Of a stretch of DNA of 64,000 nucleotides, positions 46,325 to 57,735 are shown piece after piece. This DNA comes from Blakeslea trispora (taxonomy: Eukaryota; Mucoromycota; Mucoromycetes; Mucorales; Choanephoraceae). Below the pieces are notes generated by a model. It made no database searches and was not told where the DNA came from. It saw only the letters and a list, made by a program, of their open reading frames with translations. Numbering within the stretch: position 1 is the stretch's first letter; the number at the start of each line of letters is the position of its first letter. The DNA is taken from contig JAIWNE010000001.1 of NCBI GenBank assembly GCA_025331445.1, positions 496,001-560,000 on the forward strand. The letters run 5' to 3'. Both the position numbers and the translations under genes were made by a program.

Positions 46325-47020
46325 AACTTGTTTCCAAGGAAAAAAAAAGATGCAAGAAAAAGAGAGAAAAAAGAGAGAGCAAAAAGAATCTTTTCTACAG
46401 TTTTTATAAAGTGTAGAAATGAAAAGACTGCAAACCAAAAGTTTAGATCCCGATTCTGTTTCTGCAAAATACTTTGTCTCATATCCTTATTACATGAGAA
46501 AGAGAGAGAGAGAAATAAGGATACAAATGTGATTTGCTCTTACTGCTCAAATGTTCATGACTTGTTGCTGGAAAAATGTTTTTTTTTTTGCCTGCATAAG
46601 CAGAAAAAGAAAATTTTTCTTTTTGTTGCCATACCAATATCAGAAACAGTACAGTTATAAATTAGTATACTGTCCACATTGAATAGCAATTGCTCAATTA
46701 GAAACAGTCAAAGTCTTGTTTTTGGAGAAACCTGCCAGGATCAAGTATGCGCGAATATTAAAATAACAATTGAGCTTTAAACCTACTTTAGCTCAACAAG
46801 CATTTAAAATACCTTTTCGGACTAAATGACTGCTTTAAATGCTGTATATCTGCGGATGCATTTATAAGAGTCCATAGAATCATTTAAGCCGTGTTAGCAT
46901 ATCTACTCAATTGTTTGCAACATTTTCTTTTTTCTTTTCGGGATAAAAAAAAGTGAACAGCCTATCTTAGTTGGTGCAGTGCATGCGTTTTATTAGAAAA
47001 AAAGTATTCATTTGCCTTTG
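46325..47020. other. intergenic, AT-rich
   Basis: Promoter side of the FAT1-type gene and 3' flank of PacC. Contains a short AG-rich stretch (46500-46520) and T runs. The ORFs here are Lys/Phe-rich chance frames. Confidence 0.5.
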
Positions 47021-48642
47021 TTAGCAATTGATGTTAGAGCAAATGGAGCGTTTTGAATGATAGTTTTCGTTCATCCATTCCGTCAATTTCTTTATCAGTA
47101 AAAGATGCTTTTGACTAGCACTCAATTCCTTTGGAGTAGCTACAGGATACAAAGAGGTGTTATGTGAAGCTTCATTGTCAGCTGCAAGTTGCTTTTCAGT
47201 ATCTTCGTGAATAGAAAGTTTTGAGAAATCACTGGTTATCAGGTCTCTTATAGAGTCATCTATGCAAACATTCTTTTTCTTTTGACTATTGCTGTCATCC
47301 ACTCTTGTAGCTAAAGACTTCTTTTGATCAACATGGGCACTTGAGAAGCTATTGATCAATGTAGCCATATTCTTCTTTTCACTGTAACTGGCAGATTTGG
47401 TTGGCTTGAAGGAATCAGTCTTTTCCCGCTTCTCGATTTCTGCATCATCTAATCCATTTGCCTTGGTGAAATTAATGGCAGTTCTAAGCTCAGGCTGGAA
47501 TTGATGATTAGAAACGTCTGGTATAGTAGTGTATTGTGTACGTTGGCCAACCAGGCCCATTTGGAATGGCACTTGTCCATCCAGATAAGGTTGACTGTTA
47601 GGTAAGAGGCCGAGATAGCTTGATTCAAATTCGCCTATATGCTGACTTGGTACAACGGTTGGTTGCATAGGATGTGATCGAACGTACATTTCGTTTTCTC
47701 TACCAGGTAGGTGGTATAGTTTGCTCTGTGAAGGCACAATTGGATACTGCGTATAGTTTTCCTCTGTAGGAGGATTGAAGTTGGACATGTGTGCATATGT
47801 TGCAGCTTGGTTAGCTTGTTGATCAGTAATACTGTTGGATAGACGTGCTAACCAATCATTCATATCCGCCAACTGCTGGTCGTTATTGACAGCCAAGTTG
47901 AAATTAGATTGAGTGAGCATGTCTGCATCCATAAGCTGCTGAATTTGATCGAGGTTGTTTGCCATATTTGTGTTGTATTCAGCAGGCTTTGTTTCTATTT
48001 CCATAGGGAAAAACAAGTCATTGATGATCTGATCTGCTCCCATATTGTTTTCCATCGATTGTGTCACAAAGGATGGTTGACTTGTAGGCTGTGAATTAGA
48101 CAGATAGGGAGAAAGACCATTGAATATCCAGTTATCATCAGAATATGTACTTGAGGGTGGTGAGACGGGGTGATGATCAGACAAGACTGGTGAGACGTCT
48201 CTGCTTGGATGGCTAGTGGATGTAGGAGGTGTCAAGGGTTGCCCACGTTGATGAGATCGAAGAGAAGAAATGTGCTGTTCACTATGAATCTTTTCATGCT
48301 TCTTTAGGTCCTGAGTTCGTTTGAATGATTTGCTACAGAACTGAGGGAAAAGAATAAGGCCTAATGATATTCAATTCAGCTATACCAATAGGCCCGTACC
48401 TGACAGCGATGTGGCTTTAAAGGCACATGTACTCGAAGATGGCTAGTGATATGGTCTCTTTTGACAACACTGATATCGCAGTTCTCCCAACAGCATGTAA
48501 GGCATAAATTGCCTGTGGATTTTCTGCCAACATGATCATTTGTCAAATGAATATAGAGGTGCTCTGGGTCATCAAATGAAGAAGAACAATTAAGCCAACG
48601 ACAAAAAAACATCTCATGGCTCAATTCAGGTGAAGCTTGCAT
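47021..48642 (-). CDS. pacC: PacC/Rim101-type pH-response zinc-finger factor (520 aa)
   Basis: Exons 48400-48642 and 47021-48340 (1563 nt). Three C2H2 fingers: FFCRWLNC...[11 protein letters not shown], then LTCCWENC...[12 protein letters not shown], then [23 protein letters not shown] across the intron. The text [14 protein letters not shown] and [18 protein letters not shown] is diagnostic of PacC/Rim101, the alkaline-pH transcription factor activated by proteolysis downstream of the Pal/Rim pathway. The rest is Ser/Pro/Gln-rich and ends near [10 protein letters not shown]. Start: the ATG at 48642 is used because the open frame upstream reaches only a TTG. It is shorter than ascomycete PacC (~650-680 aa), so the processing region may differ. 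Confidence 0.92.
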
Positions 48643-49269
48643 TTTGTTGATCAATTCAAGCAAGGAAAAAAGGGATATAACTAAAGCAAAGAAAAAAGGT
48701 TTTTATACTAAATTTATTCTTGGCAAAAAAAAAAAAGGTTTTTGTGCTTACACAGTGCAATGAAACACAGCCAGTTGTTTGGTTCTTGACATACTTGGTT
48801 GTTGCCAAGCGATTCGTTTCAAGTACCGACAAAAATCAGTTTTTTTTTGCTCTAGATAGAGCCATATTTTTCCTATCAATGCTTTCAAAGTATATATCGA
48901 TTTTCATTTTAAATTGTTATTTTAGCTTTTGATGTTGATTCGCGTTTTTTTTTATAAATTAAAGACTGTTTGATTTTTTTCTATGATTTTGCGACAAGAT
49001 AGGTATTGGCTCACTACAGACTCTTCATGCTAAATAAAACTAGCCATCATAATACTGAGACAGGGCAAAACTCGGTGTGAATTATCAGAACATCTTGTTT
49101 GAGAATTTAATCTATCCTATTAGAAATCACTTGACGGAATTGGTAATATAAACAATGCATTTCTTAAGCAGAAGAAAAAAGTGACTATTGGATGTGTTAT
49201 CAATTTGGTATGCCAAGCAAAGCGTATCATTGAAATTCAAATTTATTTTAATAGTTTTTACAGATTAAT
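48643..49269. other. intergenic, no supported gene
   Basis: Between the pacC start and the dihydroxy-acid dehydratase end. T-rich promoter-like region near pacC; no PacC-type GCCARG site was noticed. Nothing coding. Confidence 0.45.
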
Positions 49270-51415
49270 TTATGCTTCATCAGTGACGGCACCTTCACTT
49301 GCACTCTTCACAGTCAAAACATAACGAGCAAGTGTACCTCTGGTATATTTGGGAGGAGGAGGAACAAAGCTCTTTTTGCGCTCAGCGAGTTCTTCATCTG
49401 ATACGCTCATATTCATTTCGCGAGATTCAGCATCAATCGTGATTTCATCACCATCCTTTACCAAACCAATAGGGCCACCAACATAAGCTTCAGGGCAGAC
49501 ATGGCCAATGATGAAACCATGGGATCCACCAGAGAAACGACCATCTGTCAAAAGAGCAACATCTTTACCCAAGCCAGCACCCATAATAGCTGAAGAGGGC
49601 TTCAACATTTCACGCATACCGGGACCACCCTTGGGACCTTCGTTTCTGATGACAACCACAGTCTTTTCACCCTTCTTGAATTCGTTGTTCTCAAGAGCAG
49701 TAATGAATTTCTCTTCACCATCAAACACACGAGCTTTGCCGGTAAATTGAAGACCTTCTTTGCCTGTGATCTTGGCAACAGAACCTTCAGGGGCCAAGTT
49801 ACCACGAAGGATCTGCAGGTGGCCAGTAGATTTGATAGGGTTAGAGAGAGGACGAATGATGTCTTGACCATCAGGAAGACCAGGGAGAGAGTGTAGATTT
49901 TCTTCCAGAGATTTGCCGGTAACAGTCAAGACATTACCATCTACACGACCTTCTTCCATCAAGTATTTGAGGATAGCAGGAATACCACCAGCGCCATGAA
50001 GGTCTTCCATAACATATTTACCACTAGGCTTCAAATCAGCCAATAAGGGAGTCTTATCACTAGCAGCTTGGAAATCGTCCAAAGTCAAGTTGACACCAAC
50101 ACTTCTGGCAATGGCAATCAAGTGCAAGACAACGTTTGTACTACCACCAAGAACCATGGTGAGAACAATAGCATTTTCAAAGGCAGCACGAGTCATGATA
50201 TCACGAGGCTTGATGTCTTTCTCGAGAAGGTTACGAATAGCAAGACCAGCATTACGACATTCGGCAATCTTTTCAGGATAAGCAGCAGGAGTAGAAGAAG
50301 AGTAAGGTAAAGTCATACCCATTGCTTCAGCAGCAGAGGCCATTGTGTTGGCGGTGTACACTAACAAATAAAAGAGAGCATTCGCTCATCAGATCTCTGG
50401 AGATATCACACTTTTCTAAAGTCTGATACTTACTACCACCACATGCACCAGGACCAGGACAAGCATGGCGAATAATATCGTAACGCTTATCCTCATCAAT
50501 TGAACCAGAAACATATTCACCATAGGCTTGGAAAGCAGAGACAATGTCTAGCTTTTCACCACCACAGCTCTTACCGGGTTGAATAGTACCACCATAGACC
50601 ATCAAAGAAGGACGGTTGACACGACCCATGGCCATCAAGACACCAGGCATGTTCTTGTCACAACCGGGGATAGAGATGTTGGCATCATACCATTGACCAC
50701 CCATTACCTATCAAGAAAAAAAGAGGTAAACAACCCAATGTTCCAAAGCATTGAAGAAAAAAAAAAGGGAGACTTACAGTTTCAATACTATCAGCGATCA
50801 AATCTCTAGATTGAAGGGAATAACTCATACCACGAGTACCCATAGAGATACCATCACTGACACCAATTGTGTTGAAGCGATAGCCAATCAAGCCAGCGTC
50901 TTGAACACCTTTCTTGACCTCACCAGCAAGATCCATAAGATGCATATTACAAGGATTTCCTTCATACCAACTACGCATATATCCGTAAATATACTGACCA
51001 GCAAAAAAAAAAAAAGTACACTTTGCAATATTCTAATCAAATAAGACTTACACGCTGGAAATACCGACTTGTGCCTTGTTCATGTCTTCATCTGTCAAAC
51101 CAGTGGCGTACACTACAAACAAAGTTATCGTTAGATATTCAAAATTCCCATGCAACTCAAAAAAAATCCTTTTCTTAATAAAAACTTACACATAGCTTGA
51201 GAAGCACCTTGACTCTTTGGTTGAGTAATGGTGGCACTGTATTTGTTCAACTTTTTGGTATTGTCAGAGGCATAGTATCTGGCGCCAATAGGAAGAACTT
51301 TAGAAGCATCACGACTAACCAAGGATAAGTATTTGGTTTCTCTTATGATAGCTAGTATAACTTACAGACTGTGTGCAGTGAGAGGCTTTACTCTTGTAAG
51401 AAGCTTGGAAGCCAT
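49270..51415 (-). CDS. ILV3: dihydroxy-acid dehydratase, mitochondrial (597 aa)
   Basis: Exons 51366-51415, 51190-51314, 51052-51112, 50778-50970, 50434-50707 and 49270-50360 (1794 nt). It makes the 2-keto acids of valine/isoleucine from dihydroxy acids in the third common step. A Ser/Arg/Leu presequence ([17 protein letters not shown]) is followed by the mature enzyme from about ASDNTKK. Family marks: [20 protein letters not shown] and [16 protein letters not shown] (Fe-S cysteines), [27 protein letters not shown]. Length close to yeast Ilv3 (585). The GGMYTANTM junction fixes the donor at 50433, because the other GT nearby gives V for M. Codon bias is high, suggesting strong expression. Confidence 0.96.
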
Positions 51416-52426
51416 TTTTTTTTGTTATATACAAGTTATAAAAGGAAAAACAACAAGAGTGGGGGGAGTTGATTTTTTTTTATTTTAAGAAACCAAAAAA
51501 GAAAGAAAGGTATTTAACGTCAAATAGATTCATTTAAAGTTGTCGTAAATGATTTTACTTATTCTGACATATGAGATCCTGATAAGCTGATTGGATATTC
51601 ATGATAAGTCATTTTGGATTAAATCTCATTTCAATGATGCAAAGGATTGTATGGACGCTTACTTTGAATTTCAGAAATCAAAAAGCGGTGCATAAACGCC
51701 CAGTCAATCTGTTTATGCCTCTAAACGCGTTTCGGGATACGAAAAAGAATAGATAAGAATTATCAGCTATCAAAAAAAGCAGCCACAATAGCTGAAGAGA
51801 GATATGATTCACTTGTAGACATATCTACTGTTTTCGAGGACACTTTTTTTATGATGCTTAATCTTAAAAACAAGTCTTTTCACTGTTCGGTATCTATCCA
51901 AAATGCTTATTCAAACAAAGTGTTTTTAGTGCACACCTTTCAATGAACGAGGAGTGTCCCCAAAAAGAAGTGCTGTATTATTGGTTCTTTTCTCGAGCGA
52001 TCTCTATTGAATTCTAATTGTTGATTTGAATCTAGCAAACAAAAAAAAAGATAGGACATGAGCAGCACTGAGAGTTTTCTTGACAAACCTTTGAACCTTC
52101 TACCATTGCCGTAGCATATCTTTTTCTGTTTGAAATAACGAAAAAGTATGTTTATAGTCCAAATCAATACTGGCTGTCAACCAATATACCTTTGTTTGAG
52201 CGTTATACTTGATTTATGACGGTTACTTACTGAACATGAGTTGGGCAATGATGTAAATTTCAAGAGTAAGACGAGATATAAACTAACTGTATTTGTTAAT
52301 GACAGACATGCTGTATAAGGAATACTGGTCTCTCATAAATCAGACGCTGCAATTCAAAATTCTTGTTTCTCGCATTTAAACATATTGAGCTGATATAGCA
52401 AAATCGCCACAACAAAATGTTTTTTT
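51416..52426. other. 1-kb intergenic region, no supported gene
   Basis: ILV3 promoter at the left end (a run of T/A near 51480 and the gene-free 51500-52400). Short ORFs only. No Gcn4-type TGACTC site was identified with certainty near the ILV3 start. Confidence 0.45.
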
Positions 52427-53008
52427 TTATTGACTGTACACATAAATGCCATCTGATTCATCTGAACAAGCCAATTTCAGTTCCGGGATTTCGTTAAGGT
52501 TGAACACTAGACTGACAATACGAGCACCGTTACGATAGTGATGCAATAACATATCCGCAAACTTGTCTGTATGATCTGGCAAAAGAAACAAAACAATCAC
52601 TGTCCAGTTTGTGTCATGAACCATCTTTGGCAAGTCTAGTAGGTCACCCAGTATAAAAGACACTTTGTTGTCATCTGAAGATAACACTTGTTGTGCCAAA
52701 CGCTTTGATGTTTCTACCAGCTCATGATCAGACTCAATGCCAACGGCTTTTTGTGCATTGAATTCAGCTACAGCAGCTGTGACAAATCGCCCATCGCCAG
52801 ATCCAAGATCGACAAGGATGTCTTGAGGCCCCACATTAGCCATCTTTAACGCTTTGAGCACACGATTGGCAGAAGTGGGGCAAAATGGTGCAAGTGTTGT
52901 ATCGACATCATCGAGATAAGCTGGAAAAGGATCTCCAGCACTTTGGTCTTCTATTTGATGATCAGCGTCTTGGAATACTTTTAGAAATAAGCTGTCTTGT
53001 GTTGTCAT
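52427..53008 (-). CDS. class I SAM-dependent methyltransferase, ATPSCKMT/FAM173-like (193 aa)
   Basis: Intronless from ATG 53008. Motif I ILVDLGSGDGRFVTAA, an acidic end of strand 2 in GIESDHELV, and a motif IV-like region (VSFILGDLLDLPKM, then NWTVIVLFLLPDHTDKF). The size and the TSANRVLKALKMANV lead-in to motif I resemble the FAM173/ATPSCKMT lysine methyltransferases that act on mitochondrial ATP synthase subunit c or ANT. No transmembrane segment or presequence is visible, so location and substrate are unclear. Other protein methyltransferases of this size remain possible. Confidence 0.75.
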   Translation of the reverse strand: MTTQDSLFLKVFQDADHQIEDQSAGDPFPAYLDDVDTTLAPFCPTSANRVLKALKMANVGPQDILVDLGSGDGRFVTAAVAEFNAQKAVGIESDHELVETSKRLAQQVLSSDDNKVSFILGDLLDLPKMVHDTNWTVIVLFLLPDHTDKFADMLLHHYRNGARIVSLVFNLNEIPELKLACSDESDGIYVYSQ

Positions 53009-53339
53009 TTTCTCTTTTTTTTTTATTATTATTGTTTGAGAGCTGTCAACTTAAACTAGAAAATAGAGGATGATTTGATTGTGACTGTTCGGAATCAAGG
53101 GCTTGAATTGCTTATGAAATTTGTGGTAGTGAGAGAGGGTTCCCCCTTTCTATACTAGATCCTGCAACAGCTTTCAGAAATATGAACAAAGAAGAGTGTG
53201 TTTTCTATGTTTGTTTTTTTTTGTTTATTAGTTCAATTGACTATGGTTGATATGAGCATATGAATGATTGTTTTAAAGGAGAAAGGGAATTGAATGCAAA
53301 TGAAATGAATGATGATGATAGTAATAATAACAATACAAC
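53009..53339. other. intergenic between methyltransferase and Cu-ATPase
   Basis: A 331-bp tandem spacer: methyltransferase promoter and Cu-ATPase 3' region with AT/GATGATG repeats at about 53305-53335. No coding signal. Confidence 0.5.
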
Positions 53340-56300
53340 TTAATGACTCAAATTTTCCAAGTCATAATCCTGAGCACTAAGTGGTTGATACGCGCTTCGT
53401 CTCCATTGAGTAATGCCAAACGACAGCTTTTGCCAAAGACCTGAAGACGCATATTGCTTGTCCAAGTCAGGCTTCTTCCAAAACCATTTAAGCATCAGAC
53501 TGCTTACGACTACACTTGTCGAGCTAGCAGCCATAGCCATACCAGCCATCATAGGATGAAGGTGCAATCCAATAGGCATAAAGAGGCCCATAGCCAGAGG
53601 AATACCAATTATATTATATATACAGGCCCATAAGAGATTGAGTTTGATACGTCTAAAGATACTCTTGGACAAAGCCAGGGCAACCACCACATCCTTTAGA
53701 TTGTTACGAACCAAAACAACATCCGCAGCTTCCATCGCAATATCAGTACCACTGCAAAGAGCAATACCAATGTTGGAGGCAACCAAAGCTGGAGAATCAT
53801 TGATACCATCACCTACCATAGCCACAACCGTAGGAGAAAGACGTCGGCGCAAAAACAAACTAGTGGATGGCCGTAATTGAGACTGGACATCTTTGACTAT
53901 CTGTGTCTTGCCGCTTGGAGAAACACCTGCATATACCTCAGTGATGCCCAGACGAGATGCAATGCATTGAGCAGCCAAGTGATTGTCGCCTGTAACCATA
54001 GCTGTAGAAATGCCCATCTCATGCAATGCACTAATCACTGCTTTCGCTTCTGGCTTGATTGTATCAGATATCGAGATGAATCCCATCGGAAGACCGTTAG
54101 CAGCGACCAAGATACTAGTTCGGCCCTGAGAAGATTCTCTTTCAACAGCTTGAATTTGATCATCTGAAAGCCCAATACCATGATACTCTTCTAGCCAATT
54201 TTGGTTGCCAACAACAACATGATAATTGTTATCAGAGCTGTTAGACAATAGGACATTACACTCTATACCGAAACCTGTTTCACTCTTGAAGTTTGACACG
54301 GATCCCAAGTGATCCAAAGAAGACTCGGCAGAGGTGTTTGTCAATTCTTTTGCCTTTGAGACTATGGCGCGTCCCAAGAGATGTTCACTCTTGGCTTCGG
54401 CAAGTGCAGCCAAAATTAGCATGTTGGTTTTTGTCTTTTCGCCTTGATCCCAGGCTTCATACTGAACTACTTGTACTTGTCCTGTTGTAAGTGTTCCTGT
54501 CTTGTCAAATAAAACCTTGTTCACTTTCTGACCATTTTCAAGTACAGAGGCACCTTTAAAGATGACACCATGTTCAGCAGCTAAACCTGTACCAACCATG
54601 ACTGCAGTAGGGATAGCAAGTCCAAGAGCGCATGGGCAAGCAACGATGACTACACTGATACACATCTTGAGACAGACAAAAAACCAATCCCCATTTACGC
54701 CTTCTTTGTTGATTTCTTTTTGTAAAAGCGTAGGCATGCGGCTGACACCTAAACAGCCAACCAAGACTGACCAAATGACCAATGTCGCCAGACCTAAGAT
54801 GACCACAGAAGGAACAAACACACCTGCAACTCTATCTGCAAACCCTTGAATTGGAGCTTTGTTGACCTGTGCATCTTCTACAAGTCGCACAATCTGGCTC
54901 AGAGCTGTGTCTGATCCTACTCGAGTAGCCCTCATCACAAATGTACCAAGACCGTTGACTGTGCCACCAATAACCGTATCGCCTATGTGCTTTATCACTG
55001 GGTTTGCTTCACCGGTAAGCATACTCTCATCTACTGTAGATTCTCCAGAGACAATAGTCCCATCTGTTGGGACCTTGTCTCCAGGCACAATTTTAAGATA
55101 GTCATTGATTTGGATAAGTTCTGAAGGAATCTGCTTTTCAGTCATGATAGCGTTCTTATCGTCAGAAAGCTGAACCATAGTTGCAGTCGAGGGAGCAAGA
55201 GACATGAGCTTCGAGAGCGCAGTTGACGATTGCCCTTTGGCCAAATTCTCCAAATATCGTCCACCCATAATGAATGTGATCAAAGTTGCAGATGTTTCAA
55301 AGAATACTGTAGGACGAATGGTTGATCCGGTTAATACTGCTCTGATCATCGATATCACTGAAAAAATATAAGCTGAGAGAGTAGACAGAACGACCAATAA
55401 GTCCATGGTAGGTGCATGGTGCTTTAATGATTGGAATGCAGAAGTCAGGAATCGTCTTCCCACAATAAATTGTACAGGTGTTGCCAAAGCCAGTTGGATC
55501 ACATCAAACAAGTACAAACCAGGTATAACATAGGTAGGTGTGTTTAAAAGATATCTGCCCGATTCAAATTCAGGTAAGATCATGGCGATAATGAAAACAG
55601 GAAATGCAAAAATGAAACTGTGCAAAAGTCCTTGCTGCCATTGCTTGATTTCTCTAATCTTTGACAAGCTCTCGAGTTGAACGATTTTCGACTTGTCACT
55701 CACAAGTGCATTGAAACCAAGCGATTCTATCTTTTCTACAATTTCTCGAGGACCTATTTTGAATTGGCTGTATGAAACGGTGGCCATTTCTGTCATCAAG
55801 TTTACAGAGACTGAATTGATGCCTTCCAACTTGGATAGTTCGCGCTCAATGGCGTTGACGCAACTAGCGCAAGTCATACCAAAAATCTGGAGTTGAAGTT
55901 TGTTGGATTGGTTTTGTATGTTTTCGGCAATCACTGTTGCTTCAAATCCCATATCATTAATCAGCTCGGCAATTTGGTCAACCTGAATTAATATCGGATC
56001 GTAGGAGACAGTAGCTGATTCTGCTAATAGAGAAACCTGAACACCAAAAATACCTTGTGTAACAGACAGCCCTCTCTCAATGCTGTTTACACAGGAGGCA
56101 CATGTCATACCCAAAACTCTCAGTTGCGATGTAACATGGCTTTCGCTCAGCGTAGTTGGCTTTGCCTGTGGCTGTGGTGTAAGTTGTTTTGAAGCTTTCT
56201 TTTCGTTACTATGATCGGAATAAACAGAGGCTTCAAATCCACATTCCTCGATCGTCTCAATAATTTGCTGTTGTGTAGTTAACAAAGGGTCGAATTTGAC

Positions 56301-56633
56301 TATAGCCGTCTCATCTTCTAGGCTGATATTGATTGTCTTTAGGCCACTCAGCAATGTGCAGGCATTTGTGATAGAGTTGACACAGGACTGGCATGTCATG
56401 CCTTGAATATCTAATTTAGTTTCGAGCTCTCTTGGGACATCAAATCCGCAGTCCTCGATGGACTCTATCAATGACTGTAGAGAAACTGCCTCTGGGTTAT
56501 AAGTAATGGTTGCATTTGCCTGTTCTAAATTGACTTGTACAGATTTTGCAAGTGGTTCAAGTGCTCTAGTAATAGCATTTATACATGAATGGCAAGTCAT
56601 TCCCTCTATTGGAATAGTTGCTGATGTATCCAT
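53340..56633 (-). CDS. CCC2: P1B-type copper-transporting ATPase with four HMA domains (1097 aa)
   Basis: A single uninterrupted exon, unusual among the intron-rich neighbours. Four N-terminal heavy-metal domains with GMTCxSC at Cys14/17, Cys81/84, Cys178/181 and Cys255/258. The membrane CPC motif is in VVACPCALGLAIP, the phosphorylation loop is FDKTGTLTTG, and the hinge is MVGDGINDSPAL. It pumps Cu(I) into the trans-Golgi for multicopper oxidases, or out of the cell, as yeast Ccc2 and human ATP7A/B do; yeast Ccc2 has only two HMA domains. The nucleotide-domain SEHPL motif reads SEHLL here (His751 kept, Pro to Leu at 752). The C-terminal tail has no dileucine that I can assign. Confidence 0.95.
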   Translation of the reverse strand: MDTSATIPIEGMTCHSCINAITRALEPLAKSVQVNLEQANATITYNPEAVSLQSLIESIEDCGFDVPRELETKLDIQGMTCQSCVNSITNACTLLSGLKTINISLEDETAIVKFDPLLTTQQQIIETIEECGFEASVYSDHSNEKKASKQLTPQPQAKPTTLSESHVTSQLRVLGMTCASCVNSIERGLSVTQGIFGVQVSLLAESATVSYDPILIQVDQIAELINDMGFEATVIAENIQNQSNKLQLQIFGMTCASCVNAIERELSKLEGINSVSVNLMTEMATVSYSQFKIGPREIVEKIESLGFNALVSDKSKIVQLESLSKIREIKQWQQGLLHSFIFAFPVFIIAMILPEFESGRYLLNTPTYVIPGLYLFDVIQLALATPVQFIVGRRFLTSAFQSLKHHAPTMDLLVVLSTLSAYIFSVISMIRAVLTGSTIRPTVFFETSATLITFIMGGRYLENLAKGQSSTALSKLMSLAPSTATMVQLSDDKNAIMTEKQIPSELIQINDYLKIVPGDKVPTDGTIVSGESTVDESMLTGEANPVIKHIGDTVIGGTVNGLGTFVMRATRVGSDTALSQIVRLVEDAQVNKAPIQGFADRVAGVFVPSVVILGLATLVIWSVLVGCLGVSRMPTLLQKEINKEGVNGDWFFVCLKMCISVVIVACPCALGLAIPTAVMVGTGLAAEHGVIFKGASVLENGQKVNKVLFDKTGTLTTGQVQVVQYEAWDQGEKTKTNMLILAALAEAKSEHLLGRAIVSKAKELTNTSAESSLDHLGSVSNFKSETGFGIECNVLLSNSSDNNYHVVVGNQNWLEEYHGIGLSDDQIQAVERESSQGRTSILVAANGLPMGFISISDTIKPEAKAVISALHEMGISTAMVTGDNHLAAQCIASRLGITEVYAGVSPSGKTQIVKDVQSQLRPSTSLFLRRRLSPTVVAMVGDGINDSPALVASNIGIALCSGTDIAMEAADVVLVRNNLKDVVVALALSKSIFRRIKLNLLWACIYNIIGIPLAMGLFMPIGLHLHPMMAGMAMAASSTSVVVSSLMLKWFWKKPDLDKQYASSGLWQKLSFGITQWRRSAYQPLSAQDYDLENLSH

Positions 56634-57064
56634 TGTGCTCTGTTTTTTTTTGTTCTTGCTTGGTTGTCACTTGGCTGTCTAAATAACGTTAAACAATAGA
56701 AAAAAAAAGAAGGAAAAATGTATGGAAGGAAAAAGAAATTAAATACTTTTTTTTTTCAGAAAAAAAATAAAGCCGGCATTACTAATTTTACCGACCAAAA
56801 AGAAAATCGATGATATCAGACTAGTTAACAAATACGCAAACTTGAAACAGCATTGTATTTTATCTGACAAACAAAACAAAACAATTCTTGAGAAAACATG
56901 GAATGGAACGCTGAAATAAAACAGAGAATTTCATGTGTTTTGACTGATAGCCTCTATTCTTTACTCCCTCTCAGATTGTACAGCACAATGTGACACATAC
57001 ATTTACGCATGAACTAATAGAGTGATTTATCTTTTTGTGATGGCATTTTATTTATTGTTTGCAT
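56634..57064. other. intergenic, no supported gene
   Basis: Cu-ATPase promoter region (T/A-rich) and glyoxalase I 3' flank, containing AAAAAAAATAAAGCCGG-like sequence near 56762. No copper-response element of the yeast Mac1 type was recognised. Confidence 0.45.
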
Positions 57065-57735
57065 CTAGACAGGAGAGTTACCAGTAAGAGTAGGGTTTGC
57101 AATGACCTATGAGAAAATCATGTTTAGTACGCTTTAGCCCATATTCGCTTTTCAAAAGCACATTTACCTCAACCCAGTAGTTATCAGGATCAGCAATGAA
57201 AGCAATGTTCTTCATGGTACCATCAGTGAGCTTCTTGATGAACTTGACACCGAGGGATTCGAAGCGTTCACAAGCCTTCTCAATGTCATCAACAAGAATA
57301 GCAGTGTGACCAAAACCGCGACCGGGATCAGAGTTACCGTTAGCATAGGCAAAATCTGCTTGCTCCTCAGTACCCCAGTTGCTACAATTGTCTTAACATA
57401 CTATTTTCATGTTTAAAGCATGTAATTACTTACTGAGTTAATTCAAGGACACCGGGCATGCTGAAAGCCAGCTTCTTCTTTTCTTCTTCGCTCTCAGGAA
57501 CCTTGTCAACATAAGCCAAGAAATAGAGTGTGAACTTGGCGTTAGGGAAATCGCTCTTAGTGATAAGCCTATATAGATTGACATAGGTTAATACTTTTTT
57601 TTTTTTTTGCTTTTTGAATGTAAACTAAACTTACTTCATACCAAGGATTTCAGTATAGAAATGAATAGAGGCCTTAGGATCCTTGACACGGATCATAGTG
57701 TGGTTGAAAATGTACTTGGAAGGATCAGTGGACAT
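57065..57735 (-). CDS. GLO1: glyoxalase I (lactoylglutathione lyase) (163 aa)
   Basis: Exons 57635-57735, 57434-57568, 57168-57381 and 57065-57106 (492 nt). It isomerises the hemithioacetal of methylglyoxal and glutathione to S-lactoylglutathione. Start [20 protein letters not shown] carries the first metal-site residues. The next exons give [24 protein letters not shown] (Glu and His of the site, rebuilt by the splice at 57382-57433), [11 protein letters not shown] and YWVEVIANPT (last Glu). Single-domain length, as in human GLO1; yeast Glo1 is a two-domain fusion. Zn or Ni dependence cannot be told from sequence. Confidence 0.94.

Noticed and set aside
48661..48663. Upstream TTG-based start for the PacC-type factor
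   Set aside because: It is not an ATG, and the extension is not conserved-looking; ATG 48642 directly precedes the finger region.
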